Below are positions 53,778 through 64,000 of a DNA stretch of 64,000 nt, piece by piece. The DNA is from Gammaproteobacteria bacterium (lineage in GTDB: Bacteria; Pseudomonadota; Gammaproteobacteria; Chromatiales; Chromatiaceae): contig JAGRGQ010000005.1 in the NCBI GenBank assembly GCA_020445405.1, forward strand, positions 1 to 64,000, given 5' to 3'. Each line of letters begins with the position of its first letter. Position 1 is the first letter of the stretch. The position numbers were made by a program, and so were the translations under genes. The notes below the pieces were generated by a model. The model did no database searches. It was not told the origin of the DNA and saw only the letters and a list, made by a program, of their open reading frames with translations.

Positions 53778-54704
53778 ATGAATCTGCGAGACCTGAAATA
53801 CATCATTGCGGTTGCAGAGACCCGCCACTTCGGGAAGGCGGCTGATCGTTGTTTTGTCAGCCAGCCCACACTCAGCGGTCAGATCAAAAAGCTGGAAGAG
53901 GAGTTGGGAGTAACCATCTTTGAACGCACCAGGCGATCGGTGGAGTTGACACCCATCGGTGAACAGATCGTCGACCATGCGCGCAGAATGATGGAGCAGG
54001 CTGATGCCATAGAGCAGTTGTCACAGGCCCATCAGGATCCGCTTTCCGGACCGCTGCGCGTCGGCGTTATCCCCACGCTGGGACCGTATCTCATCCCGCT
54101 GATTATCGTGCCGTTGAAGCAAAGATATCCTCAGCTCAAACTCATTCTGAATGAGGAGATCACGGACAGGCTGTTACAGCGTCTTCACAATCACGAAATC
54201 GACGTCGCCCTCATTGCAACGCCGGTCGCTGACACAGATATCGATACCATGCCATTATTCGATGAGCCCTTCTGGCTCGCGCATCCACGCGATCATCCGC
54301 TCTATACCCAAGAGGAGATTACGCACGAGGACCTTGAGCAGCTGGATCTTCTGTTGCTGTCAGATGGCCACTGCCTGGCAAAACAGGTTATGGTTGCCTG
54401 CAACCTTGCAGACCGGCCGCATCAGGGAGAGATGGGCGATCTTCAGGCCAGCAGTCTCGAAACATTGCTGCAGCTCGTGGGTGCGGGTTTCGGATGCACG
54501 CTTGTGCCGGCATTGGCTACCCGGGGTTCATGGACGACCGACAGTGGCATCATCGCCCGTAAACTGGACCTGCCGGACACCTATCGCCGAATATCACTTG
54601 CTTTCCGCCACAGTTTCCCCCGTCGTCAGGCGCTTGAGGCCTTTGCCGACGTCATTCGAAGCAAAGTACCCAACAGCGTCAAGGTGATAAAGGCATCCGC
54701 ATAA
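53778..54704 (+). CDS. oxyR: Peroxide-sensing LysR regulator OxyR
   Basis: A 308-residue LysR-type activator. N-terminal helix-turn-helix: RHFGKAADRCFVSQPTLSGQI. The redox pair is Cys199 (DGHCL) and Cys208, at the same numbering as in E. coli OxyR. The peroxide-reacting pocket is also in place. It activates catalase and related genes when the disulfide forms. katG follows directly, with a strong OxyR site between them. The metal exporter gene is divergent. Confidence 0.96.
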   Translation: MNLRDLKYIIAVAETRHFGKAADRCFVSQPTLSGQIKKLEEELGVTIFERTRRSVELTPIGEQIVDHARRMMEQADAIEQLSQAHQDPLSGPLRVGVIPTLGPYLIPLIIVPLKQRYPQLKLILNEEITDRLLQRLHNHEIDVALIATPVADTDIDTMPLFDEPFWLAHPRDHPLYTQEEITHEDLEQLDLLLLSDGHCLAKQVMVACNLADRPHQGEMGDLQASSLETLLQLVGAGFGCTLVPALATRGSWTTDSGIIARKLDLPDTYRRISLAFRHSFPRRQALEAFADVIRSKVPNSVKVIKASA

Positions 54705-54741
54705 ATAGGATCGGCCTATATATGCAATTGATATAAACGAT
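54705..54741 (+). promoter_or_regulatory. OxyR-binding site upstream of katG
   Basis: The left half, ATAGGATCGGCCTAT (54705-54719), has ATAG-N7-CTAT exactly. After 7 bases the right half, ATTGATATAAACGAT (54727-54741), keeps most of ATAGnTnnnAnCTAT. The spacing agrees with the known four-half-site OxyR motif. It begins one base after the oxyR stop. Confidence 0.8.
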
Positions 54742-54821
54742 TTTAACTATTAATGATCTCCTTGTAGATTAAGCACAAGCCCGCCCCGATTCGGGTGGTG
54801 AAACCTGATTATCCACAATAA

Positions 54822-56990
<2,169 letters not shown>

Positions 56991-57239
56991 ACCGTGCAAT
57001 CCCGGCCACAGGGAGGTGGCCTGTTCCGGCAGCAAAATCCGGTGACAGCGCGGGTGGAAAAAAGCGACGCGCTCAGTAAGAGCAGCGGTCGCCGTCAGTT
57101 TACCCCTGACCGGGGAATCTGCTGCCGGAGCAATTATTGGACCCGGGTGCGGTTACCAGGAGACTGAGACCGGGTTCCGGAACAGCGGATTTCCGGCAGA
57201 AGAGCGGGCTTTTCAGCATGGCCACGGGAGGTTCTTAAA

Positions 57240-57479
57240 TTGAATTGTCGACAGTTTGACTTAAGCCACGGAAGTCATGTCAAAGGCTGGACGAAAAAGC
57301 TCTCCTGGGCGCTTCCGCTGTTCTTCCTTGTCAAAGGGCTGCTGTGGCTTCTAATCCCTTTTTTTTCGGCTGTTTTCGTACTCAATCAGTCTCTGGAAAA
57401 CGGGGGGCGGACGACGGTATCTCCGATGAATGAACCGCGCTCAGAAGAGTGGCGTGAACGGGTTGGGAAGCGGCAATGA
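57240..57479 (+). CDS. Small membrane protein with TTG start
   Basis: A 79-residue protein: a basic N-terminal stretch, then one long or two short membrane segments (LSWALPLFFLVKGLLWLLIPFF, in two parts), and a polar C-terminus. The start is TTG, supported by GGGAGG 8 bases upstream. No in-frame ATG lies before the membrane segment. I do not recognise a characterised family. It stands alone between katG and a convergent Cache protein gene. Confidence 0.65.
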   Translation: MNCRQFDLSHGSHVKGWTKKLSWALPLFFLVKGLLWLLIPFFSAVFVLNQSLENGGRTTVSPMNEPRSEEWRERVGKRQ

Positions 57480-57564
57480 AATCGCTCTGCGTTCTTTTGC
57501 AGGCAAATGTTTGCGGCTCCGATGCGTCAACGGCCGTGCCACAATGCGCCGCTTTAACGCGTGC

Positions 57565-58533
57565 TTATTGCGAAAGGAGGCCGCCGGTAGCGCCAAACCA
57601 GAAATCCGTATTCTTCCGAAGAAATTCATCAAAACGCATATAGTGCGAACCATCACAGGAGAAATTCAAACCCACCATACCGTTGATGATGTTTAACGAT
57701 CCGGCTCTCAGATAGACGTTCTCATCAGCGAAACGCAGATTGCGAAAAATTTCGAAAACCGCAGCGACTTTACCCGCAGGCACGACGGCTCGCTCAGGGT
57801 AGTCACGTTTCGGGTAGGCCAGACAGATGTCGGGGTCGGTAAGCTCATCGAAATTCAATATTCTATAGCTGAAAGGATCATCGACCAGCCAGATCGTGCC
57901 CCGGCTGCTGGAAAAATGAAGTTTTGTATGAAAACTGCCCCTTTCCGTAATCAGTTCGTTGACGATCGGCAGAACTTCATCCAGGTGTTTATCCATCAGG
58001 CTTTCGGCGCGCTGCTGGAAAAACACCGCGCTGCGAATCGCCGGATCGCCTTTTATCTGTCGCCACGCATCAGGTTCCTGATAAGCCTCTTTGATACCCG
58101 GCAGTTCTCTAAGATCGATATCGACACCGAGAAAGCCAACCCGCTCGCCGGAACCATTTCGTATGACCTGTATAGCCGTGAATGAGGGCCGCTTTTTATT
58201 ACGGCTGATATAGGCTTCCGATAATCGAAAATCCGTCGTGCCGATGATGTCCCGCATATAGGGTCGATCCATACGATTACGGCCGAAGTGGCCGGCCTCT
58301 ACCGCTGTTTGCGTGATATTGTCTGTCAGCTGTATGCCGGCGGCGTCCAGCACGTAAAGATGTTTACAGTATGGCAATCGCGGCACGGCATCGAACAGCA
58401 GGGACTCAAGATTTACACGGTCACCGATTTGAAGCGCACACTTTATTGCGAGACCATGCATCTCATCGCCCAACATACCTGTCAGCTTTTCACGCTGCAG
58501 GCGAATTGTCTCCTTCAAACCACGATTGTTCAT
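57565..58533 (-). CDS. PDC/Cache sensor-domain protein without output domain
   Basis: A 322-residue protein with a PAS-like Cache fold: PYCKHLYVLDAAGIQLTDNI, RMDRPYMRDIIGTTDFRLSEAYIS, FLGVDIDLRELPGI. It has no membrane helix, signal peptide, kinase, cyclase or signalling domain. Cache domains normally lie outside the cell in receptors, so a free cytoplasmic one must act by partner binding or small-molecule storage. Start chosen at the ATG giving MNNRGLKETIRLQREK. It is divergent from the persulfide dioxygenase gene. Confidence 0.82.
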   Translation of the reverse strand: MNNRGLKETIRLQREKLTGMLGDEMHGLAIKCALQIGDRVNLESLLFDAVPRLPYCKHLYVLDAAGIQLTDNITQTAVEAGHFGRNRMDRPYMRDIIGTTDFRLSEAYISRNKKRPSFTAIQVIRNGSGERVGFLGVDIDLRELPGIKEAYQEPDAWRQIKGDPAIRSAVFFQQRAESLMDKHLDEVLPIVNELITERGSFHTKLHFSSSRGTIWLVDDPFSYRILNFDELTDPDICLAYPKRDYPERAVVPAGKVAAVFEIFRNLRFADENVYLRAGSLNIINGMVGLNFSCDGSHYMRFDEFLRKNTDFWFGATGGLLSQ

Positions 58534-58770
58534 TGACTGTTACCTGTGGAACCTGTTGCGATAATATTCGGCAGATTTCAGCATCGTTATCCTGTCACCG
58601 CCTGCACATTGTCCGCCGCGTTGTGCCATGAACCGAAACCGCCACGGTCGCGGGGTATTGTGGGATAGTTTTTTTTAGCCGGGGCCGGATGTTTTGTCTC
58701 ACTCGAGATGGATTGAATTGTGGCATAATTCAACATCGTTATCTTCCCCTTTCTGAACCGGGTGCGGGGC

Positions 58771-59466
58771 ATGATCTTTAAGCAGCTGTTTGAATCTGAT
58801 TCCTGTACTTATACCTACCTTCTGGGTTGTTCCGATACCGGTGAGACCGTGCTGATTGACCCGGTGCTGGAAACCGTGGAGCGCGATCTGCAGACGCTCA
58901 AGGATATGCATCTGACATTAACGGCGACGCTGGAAACCCATGTACATGCGGATCATCTGACCGGGGCAGGACGTCTTAGAGAACGAACCGGCTGCAAGAT
59001 CGCCTATCCGGCAATGCTTCACCTGCCATGCGCGGATATCCATGTGGTGGAAGGCCAGACTTTCAGAGTGGGGAGCATCGAAATCCATCCGTTGTTTACA
59101 CCAGGCCATACCGATCATCATCATGCTTACTTGATCGACACGCCGGTCAACAAGTATGTCTTTACCGGCGATGCCCTGCTGATTGAAAGCTGTGGCCGTA
59201 CCGACTTTCAGTCGGGGAGTGCAGAAGCCTCCTATCATTCGGTCCACAATAAACTGTTTTGCCTGCCGGATGAAACCATTGTTTATCCGGGTCATGACTA
59301 CGAGGGGCGCTTCCTGACCTCTATTGCCCAGGAAAAAGTCCGTAACCCGCGGCTGGGGGGTGGCAGGAGCAAAGAGGAATTTATCGCCATCATGGATAGT
59401 CTCGATCTTCCCTATCCCCGCAAAATCGACGTTGCTGTTCCCGGCAATACCGATTGCGGCGCCTGA
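58771..59466 (+). CDS. ETHE1-like persulfide dioxygenase (MBL fold)
   Basis: A 231-residue metallo-beta-lactamase-fold enzyme. Iron ligands are evident in THVHADHLTGA, TPGHTDHHHAY, FTGDALLIESCGRTDF and VYPGHDY. ETHE1-type enzymes oxidise glutathione persulfide to sulfite in sulfide metabolism. ATG at 58771 is favoured over a GTG at 58762. It is followed after 64 bases by a broken anion-permease gene, so a sulfite exporter may once have accompanied it. Confidence 0.92.
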   Translation: MIFKQLFESDSCTYTYLLGCSDTGETVLIDPVLETVERDLQTLKDMHLTLTATLETHVHADHLTGAGRLRERTGCKIAYPAMLHLPCADIHVVEGQTFRVGSIEIHPLFTPGHTDHHHAYLIDTPVNKYVFTGDALLIESCGRTDFQSGSAEASYHSVHNKLFCLPDETIVYPGHDYEGRFLTSIAQEKVRNPRLGGGRSKEEFIAIMDSLDLPYPRKIDVAVPGNTDCGA

Positions 59467-59530
59467 ACAACAGGGCACAGATTACGTTTTTTCCTGCGCC
59501 CGGCAACAATCGCCAGCCTGCCGGATTACC

Positions 59531-59918
59531 ATGGACCATCCGCTATTGTTGATTTTCGCGACGGTTTATCTGTGCATGCTGCCGGGGAGGATGCCGGGAG
59601 TATCAGGGTCGCTGGCATGCCGGACTCGCACTCCCTCAAGTCGCTCATCAGCCCTTTCAGTGGTGGCAGACGATCAAGGGTTTCCTGGTCCTCATACTGC
59701 TGATGAGCGCATTTCTGGCCAGCGAAGTTCCCAGAGAAGTGCTGGCGCTCTCCACCACGCTTGCGGGAAATCTGCTCATCATCGGCACCATTGCCAATAT
59801 CATCGCCGGCGGTGGCATGGTAGCGGCCGCACGGCATCAGGATATTTTTGTTAATGCGCTTTCCCGGCTGCGGTCACAGACTCCCAGGCTGTTTCCGCGC
59901 AGAGAGAAAGCGCATTAG
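59531..59918 (+). pseudogene. Anion permease (ArsB/SLC13-like) remnant with internal deletions
   Basis: The first 20 or so codons read MDHPLLLIFATVYLCMLPGR, the start of a membrane permease. After a jump, another frame gives FQWWQTIKGFLVLILL and PREVLALS from the middle of the protein. This joins directly to TTLAGNLLIIGTIANIIAGG from the last domain. Intact members exceed 400 residues; only about 130 codons remain, in two frames. At least two internal deletions and a frameshift are needed to explain this. Confidence 0.75.
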
Positions 59919-59947
59919 TTGTCACGGACACTTTTTACGCGATGATC

Positions 59948-60592
59948 TCAGAAGCTTTTTGACACGGTAAATATCACGCGTTCATCCGAGAGATCGTCAT
60001 CATTGATATCGGTGTCGGTATAGGCCAACTCGAAATCCAGGCCGACGAGCGATTTACTGATACCGATTTTCCAGTCAGTGGCTTCGTCACCGGAATCGGG
60101 ATCGTTGTAGCCGACATGCAATCCGAGGCCGAATCCCTGCGGCAGTTCAAAGTCTGCGCCGGCCTCCCAGTAGGTGTTGTCGTTTTCGGGATCATGCGAC
60201 ACTTTCGCGCTGAAGAATCCGTAGCCGACCCCAAGGTAGATCTCGTCGAAATCGCTGTCACTCTCACCGGGATAGTCGTAGTGGATGAAACCCACGTCAT
60301 AGCTGAACCCGTTTGAGAGTTCATTGCTGAAGCCGACGTACAGGTCGAGTTCGATGTTGGCGTCATCGCCGAAGTCAACATTTGAGCCCCAGACTCCAAC
60401 GTAGACGCCGCTTTCATGCGCGTAGTCAAATCCGCCCTGTATGGCGGGATTGCTGTCGGTCTGAGAAGTGCCGCGCCAGACATAATCTGAAGTGAGTGCA
60501 ATATTGGCGCTTACGGGTCCTTCCGCTGATGCCAGGCCGGAAAATGCAGATACCGCGAGCGTGCTCGCTATTAATGAACTACGGATCTTCAT
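59948..60592 (-). CDS. TorF-like outer-membrane porin
   Basis: A 214-residue protein with a signal peptide (cleavage near ASA-EG). The mature part alternates aromatic and polar residues as in beta barrels: NIALTSDYVWRGTSQTDSNP at the start is the TorF/Gcw_chp signature, and it ends in Phe (VSKSF), the usual outer-membrane C-terminus. It is strongly acidic. It probably forms a small channel. The solute is unknown. Confidence 0.92.
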   Translation of the reverse strand: MKIRSSLIASTLAVSAFSGLASAEGPVSANIALTSDYVWRGTSQTDSNPAIQGGFDYAHESGVYVGVWGSNVDFGDDANIELDLYVGFSNELSNGFSYDVGFIHYDYPGESDSDFDEIYLGVGYGFFSAKVSHDPENDNTYWEAGADFELPQGFGLGLHVGYNDPDSGDEATDWKIGISKSLVGLDFELAYTDTDINDDDLSDERVIFTVSKSF

Positions 60593-61039
60593 GGATAACT
60601 CCTTGACAACGGAATAGATGCAAATTACCAGGAGCGCTAAAAGACGACTCCTGCCAGAAGTTGTGAAGCATGTTGTATGCCAAACAATATTTAATTAATC
60701 AAATCAATAGCTAACAGCACGATCAGCAGGCTTGGTGTCGTTGCCTGCTGCGCAGTGTTGATGCGGTGTTGATAGGGACGCCCAATTGAAGTGCGTTCAG
60801 AAACAATCAGCGAACGACACATGTGGGATCGGAGTGAGACTGCGCTAAAACCCAACGGCGGATCGAACCGGCTTTCAGCCGAAACCCGAAGCCACCGGCT
60901 TTAATGCCGGTGGAGTGTCCACACCAAGCCCTGGTCCGCACCCTGTTGTTGCCGCAGTTTTACCGCTACCCACCATTGACAATCGGCAGGCAGGATGTCT
61001 GTTGCAGACACTGAATCCAAGGTATAGATTTCAACGGTT
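60593..61039. other. Intergenic region with a REP-like hairpin
   Basis: About 450 bases between the divergent porin and MFS genes. Near the middle are GC hairpins, best at 60892-60913. The segment to their left is also self-complementary. No gene is supported. The style resembles REP elements or the end hairpins of IS200/IS605 elements, but no transposase is present. Confidence 0.5.
60892..60913. repeat. REP-like hairpin
   Basis: CCACCGGC (60892-60899) and GCCGGTGG (60906-60913) form a perfect 8-bp stem with a 6-base loop. It may be a repeat element or a leftover end of an IS200/IS605-type element. Only one copy is in this window. Confidence 0.5.
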
Positions 61040-62182
61040 ATGTTCAATCGTAACCAGTTTATTATTGTCTACTGCACCATCACGGCATTCGCTGTTCTGT
61101 ATGAGCATCAGCCATTGCTGCCGTTACTGGCCGGTCAATGGAAACGCTCCATCAATGATGCCGCGCTATTGACCACCGTGACGATGTTGCCGTTAGCTGT
61201 CGCCCCGATTTTGTATGGGTATTTTCTCGAGCGTTTTTCCGCCCATCGCATGTTGATGATCGGCTTCACACTGTTGTTTATCAGCCAGTCAGTTCTGTCC
61301 ACGGCGCCGGATTACCCGCTTTTTCTTTTACTTCGAGCCATTGAGGGGCTGGTATTGCCCGCCATATTCATATCGCTGATGACCTACTCTTCATCGATCG
61401 GCGGGCAGCATAAGGCGCGACAGAACATCGCCATGTATATCGCCTCCACTATTGTGGGGGGCTTTTGTGGTCGGGTTGTTACTGGTTTTGTAACCAGCTT
61501 GACCGATTGGCAGACCGCTTTCTGGATGTGGGCTGTAATGGCTTTGATTGCCTTGCTCAGTCTGATTAAGTTGGAATCGGATCCGCGCCATAATCTGGTG
61601 AAAATCTCATTCGATGAAGTGCGGCTGCTGTTGACAAAACAGGTTAACCGGAGGGGGCTGTCGGCTGCTTTTTTAATGTTTTTTGTTTTTGCGGCAATGC
61701 TTAATTTTCTGCCATTTCGTATGCAGGAGATCAGTCCGGAGATAACCACAGCCGCTATTTCCATGGTATACACCGGTTATCTGATCGGCATCGCGGTTTC
61801 CTTGTTTTCCGGCCGTCTTGTCAGTCTGCTGGGCAGTGAACGGCGTACCCTGATGGTGGGCTGGTCCATCTATCTGTCGGGTACGCTGGTTTTCGTCACA
61901 GACAGTCTATTGCTGCTGCATCTGGCCATGTATATTTTTGCTGCAGGCATGTTCATGCTTCACAGCGTGTTATCCAGCCTGCTTAACCATTTGGAGCCGA
62001 GCAGGAGAGGTATGATCAACGGTTTGTATGTATCAGCCTACTACAGCGGAGGCGCGTTGGGGACCTTTCTGCCGGGTCTGGTGTACCGCCCCGTGGGCTG
62101 GAATGGATTCACTGTTTTGTTGGTGACGACGATGCTGTTGCTGGGCTGGATTATTCATTTGATGCCGCTGAGAAACAGTTAG
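61040..62182 (+). CDS. MFS transporter, YnfM-like
   Basis: A 380-residue inner-membrane transporter with about 12 membrane segments. The motif A-like loop reads YGYFLERFSAHRML, and the second half repeats it as SGRLVSLLGSERRTLM. The class includes drug and arabinose exporters. The substrate is unknown. Base composition is slightly more AT-rich than its neighbours, and no clear ribosome-binding site precedes the ATG. Confidence 0.9.
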   Translation: MFNRNQFIIVYCTITAFAVLYEHQPLLPLLAGQWKRSINDAALLTTVTMLPLAVAPILYGYFLERFSAHRMLMIGFTLLFISQSVLSTAPDYPLFLLLRAIEGLVLPAIFISLMTYSSSIGGQHKARQNIAMYIASTIVGGFCGRVVTGFVTSLTDWQTAFWMWAVMALIALLSLIKLESDPRHNLVKISFDEVRLLLTKQVNRRGLSAAFLMFFVFAAMLNFLPFRMQEISPEITTAAISMVYTGYLIGIAVSLFSGRLVSLLGSERRTLMVGWSIYLSGTLVFVTDSLLLLHLAMYIFAAGMFMLHSVLSSLLNHLEPSRRGMINGLYVSAYYSGGALGTFLPGLVYRPVGWNGFTVLLVTTMLLLGWIIHLMPLRNS

Positions 62183-62282
62183 CGGGCAGCAGCGGGTCTC
62201 TCCCCTTCGTCTCTCTGACAGAAACCTTCCGAATGAATTGTACCGGCTCTGCTTTTTCACCCGGACCGGTGAGTGGTACGGG

Positions 62283-63695
62283 CTAGTGCTCCCCGGATGC
62301 AATCGGGCGCACATATCTGTCCGCCTCTTCGGTTTGTCCCTCCGCAACCGGCGCACTGGACTGTTCCCACTGCAGGCTGCGCACCTCGCTCAGGGGCAGC
62401 GGATCGGACGACAGTATCACCACCAGGCGCATACCGTCGGAAAAGTAAGGATCGTCGGTAAGATTGTATGCCGGCTGCACGCGCGCGGCAGCCTTGCTGC
62501 CCTTGACGAAACCAAACTGCCGCACGAAGCCTCCGGCAAGCAGACTGTGGAGCAGATACTCACGCGCCAGGTCGACTTCGGGATCGATGACGTGGGTGGT
62601 CAACGACGGCGACTTGGGGGAGAGTTTGATGCCAATGTCGCGGCTGATCTGGCCGACCCACACCTGCTGCCGCTCGAATGTAAAGGGCGCGAGCCATAAC
62701 CGCAGGTGGTTGCGCTGAGCGATGGACCGCCGGGCCCGCTGCAGTGCGAAGTCCTGTTTACGATCGAATACGTACAGGCTGCTGACAGGTGCCACCGGAT
62801 AGGCCTGGTCCTTAAGCGCGGCACCGATCAGGCGCGCGACGCTGCCCAGCGTGATGCGGTGGGTGAATGACCAGCCGCTTCGCGACAGCGAGTTCAGCAG
62901 GTTGGCCGATTCGCCGACGATGACCAGGTTCAGCGGATCGGCTTCGTCTTCACCGTTGGCATCGGTCGCACAGCAGGGAAGCTGTTCCAGCGCAAGGCGC
63001 AGCGCCTCCGTGTCGAGGTCCGGCAGTTCCATTCCGGCATAGGTGTGGGCGGTATCCAGTCGCTCATAATCGAAGTCGCCGTCGGGCAGCGGCACGGCGA
63101 ATCCGAAGCGCAGTTCACGAATCATCATGGCTGTTTGCATGTGCTCACCCGCATGTGCGCGGGATCGCCGGCTGCCGACTTCATAGGCGTCGCTGGTGAG
63201 ACGGATATCGATGTAGCGTCCACCCTCTTTTCTGGGCAGAAAGACGAATCCCTCGGTGATGGAAGCAGGTTTCAGCAACACGCGCATGGACTCGTTGCGG
63301 AGAGCTTGGCGAAGCGCACCGAAGGCGCTGTCCGGCACCTGGCTTTTCAGCAGGACCGCGGCTTCGTCCGCCGGATAGAAATCCCGATCGAGTGTGTTCT
63401 GGATGAACCACAGCTTGCCGGGCGACCCGTTGCGAACGCTCAGCCAGAGCGCCTGCAGCGCCTGTCTGCCAAGATCCACACCGAAGTGGGTCCTTGCCTG
63501 CTGATCCGTGAGTATCGCCACCGAGACCGTGACGTCATCGACGGTCTTGGTTTGAATGCCGCTGAGTTGTTCCGCAGGCGTGAGTCGCTGCGGAGCATAA
63601 GGCGCAGTCGTCGCACAGGCACCAAGCGCAAGCGCCACAAGCAGAGGCAGACAGCGGGCAAAGCAGCCCCGGCAGGTGTATTCATGCAATCCCAT
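62283..63695 (-). CDS. LssY_C domain lipoprotein
   Basis: A 470-residue exported lipoprotein with lipobox ALGAC after an N-terminal hydrophobic run. An LssY_C domain in the middle to C-terminal part is recognised from DPLNLVIVGESANLLNSL, SGWSFTHRITLGS, YPVAPVSSLYVFDRKQDFALQR and RNHLRLWLAPF. LssY_C domains are named after a Legionella secretion-linked protein and have no settled function. A CC pair (LPCCATDAN) is unusual. It lies 99 bases downstream of a membrane protein gene cut by the window edge. Confidence 0.85.
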   Translation of the reverse strand: MGLHEYTCRGCFARCLPLLVALALGACATTAPYAPQRLTPAEQLSGIQTKTVDDVTVSVAILTDQQARTHFGVDLGRQALQALWLSVRNGSPGKLWFIQNTLDRDFYPADEAAVLLKSQVPDSAFGALRQALRNESMRVLLKPASITEGFVFLPRKEGGRYIDIRLTSDAYEVGSRRSRAHAGEHMQTAMMIRELRFGFAVPLPDGDFDYERLDTAHTYAGMELPDLDTEALRLALEQLPCCATDANGEDEADPLNLVIVGESANLLNSLSRSGWSFTHRITLGSVARLIGAALKDQAYPVAPVSSLYVFDRKQDFALQRARRSIAQRNHLRLWLAPFTFERQQVWVGQISRDIGIKLSPKSPSLTTHVIDPEVDLAREYLLHSLLAGGFVRQFGFVKGSKAAARVQPAYNLTDDPYFSDGMRLVVILSSDPLPLSEVRSLQWEQSSAPVAEGQTEEADRYVRPIASGEH

Positions 63696-63794
63696 ATTAA
63701 CGCAACCCGGATAACAGTGGAGCGGCCACGGTTTTATGGATCGGGAACGGATTTTTCCGCTGGCAAAGCTGTGGATTGTCCTCTAAAAACACGG

Positions 63795-64000
63795 CTAATC
63801 CCCACAGCCGCCGGCATCGCCGCCCCCGCAGGAGTCACCAAAAGATCCGCCGCTTTCGATGCCGCTGCCGCTATCGCCGCCGGGCGAAAGTTCGAACGGG
63901 AGTTCCGCCAGCCGGAAGCCCAGCACGATCAGGAGTGCGGGTAAGAACAACAAAAGATTGAATGACCGGAAGGCGGCGAGGAGCAGGCAGCCGGCGGCAA
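63795..64000 (-). CDS. C-terminal part of a membrane protein with Gly/Cys-rich tail
   Basis: Only the end is inside the window; the start lies beyond the right edge. The visible 68 codons read AGCLLLAAFRSFNLLLFLPA, then LLIVLGFRLAELPFELSPGGD, then a tail GGSFGDSCGGG...GGCGD before TAG at 63795-63797. A membrane segment followed by a Gly/Ser/Cys tail is seen in several uncharacterised membrane families (for example TIGR04222 or DUF2207 types). Which one cannot be settled from this fragment. It is upstream of the LssY_C gene on the same strand. Confidence 0.65.
   Translation of the reverse strand, partial: AAGCLLLAAFRSFNLLLFLPALLIVLGFRLAELPFELSPGGDSGSGIESGGSFGDSCGGGDAGGCGD

Noticed and set aside
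57011-57028. Hairpin GGCCAC/GTGGCC after katG
   Set aside because: No T tract follows, so termination is not supported.
60866-60913. Possible IS200/IS605 right end
   Set aside because: Only hairpins are present. No tnpA or tnpB remnant lies nearby, so it is listed only as a REP-like hairpin.
63045-63944. Long rightward open frame of 299 codons
   Set aside because: It lies antisense to the LssY_C lipoprotein and to the edge gene, both of which have clear protein features. It is a shadow of high-GC coding DNA.

Overview
The window looks like chromosomal DNA of a free-living or symbiotic gammaproteobacterium. The order Chromatiales or a related sulfur-oxidising lineage is a guess from memory of similar proteins, not something I could test. 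Support comes from moderately high GC, gammaproteobacterial-type families (GspA/GspB, TorF-like porin, OxyR with Cys199/Cys208, YbgA), sigma-54/NtrC control of nitrate assimilation, and an ETHE1-like persulfide dioxygenase. I saw no rRNA, tRNA, CRISPR array, prophage or intact insertion sequence.

Layout. 0-6 kb: an unknown protein, an exported transglutaminase-elicitor-like protein and a chemotaxis receptor with a FliA-like promoter. 6-18 kb: a complete assimilatory nitrate locus, nasT - leader - nrtA - nrtB - nrtC - nirB - nirD - nasA. The leader has a consensus sigma-54 promoter, an upstream NtrC-type palindrome, two ANTAR-type hexaloop hairpins and an intrinsic terminator. About 10.8 kb downstream the whole leader recurs, followed only by a frameshifted stub of nrtA. 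Its promoter, enhancer and terminator are preserved, the last with a compensatory base-pair change. 18-30 kb: an RND transporter with a cyclic-nucleotide-binding tail, a four-gene cluster resembling copper-associated loci, a methyltransferase, a winged-helix/hydrolase/half-cyclase fusion, an aldo-keto reductase and a GspA-GspB pair.

30-50 kb: two loci each containing a B12-binding MerR regulator of the CarH/LitR photoreceptor type. The first is a nine-gene operon with overlapping or nearly touching genes: FAD oxidoreductase, DUF1365, Cfa-like methyltransferase, chalcone-isomerase-like protein, MFS transporter, DUF3833 lipoprotein, SDR, NTF2-like protein and the regulator. It looks like a membrane-lipid modification module. 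The second has a periplasmic glutathione peroxidase, the other B12 regulator, two unrecognised proteins and a lipocalin, with a divergent FKBP-like/methyltransferase gene. TGTAC-containing palindromes lie in both promoter regions. Between them are a GIY-YIG gene boxed by 30-bp perfect inverted repeats, YbgA and aconitase.

50-64 kb: a TehA/SLAC1-type transporter, a GNAT enzyme, a putative manganese/heavy-metal exporter divergent from oxyR, katG with a good OxyR site in front, a Cache-domain protein, a persulfide dioxygenase followed by a wrecked anion-permease gene, a TorF-like porin, an MFS transporter, an LssY_C lipoprotein and the end of a membrane protein cut by the right edge.

The strongest candidates for something undescribed are the duplicated nitrate leader, which could be a free-standing ANTAR-binding decoy RNA, and the paired B12/light-type regulons with their unrecognised proteins.
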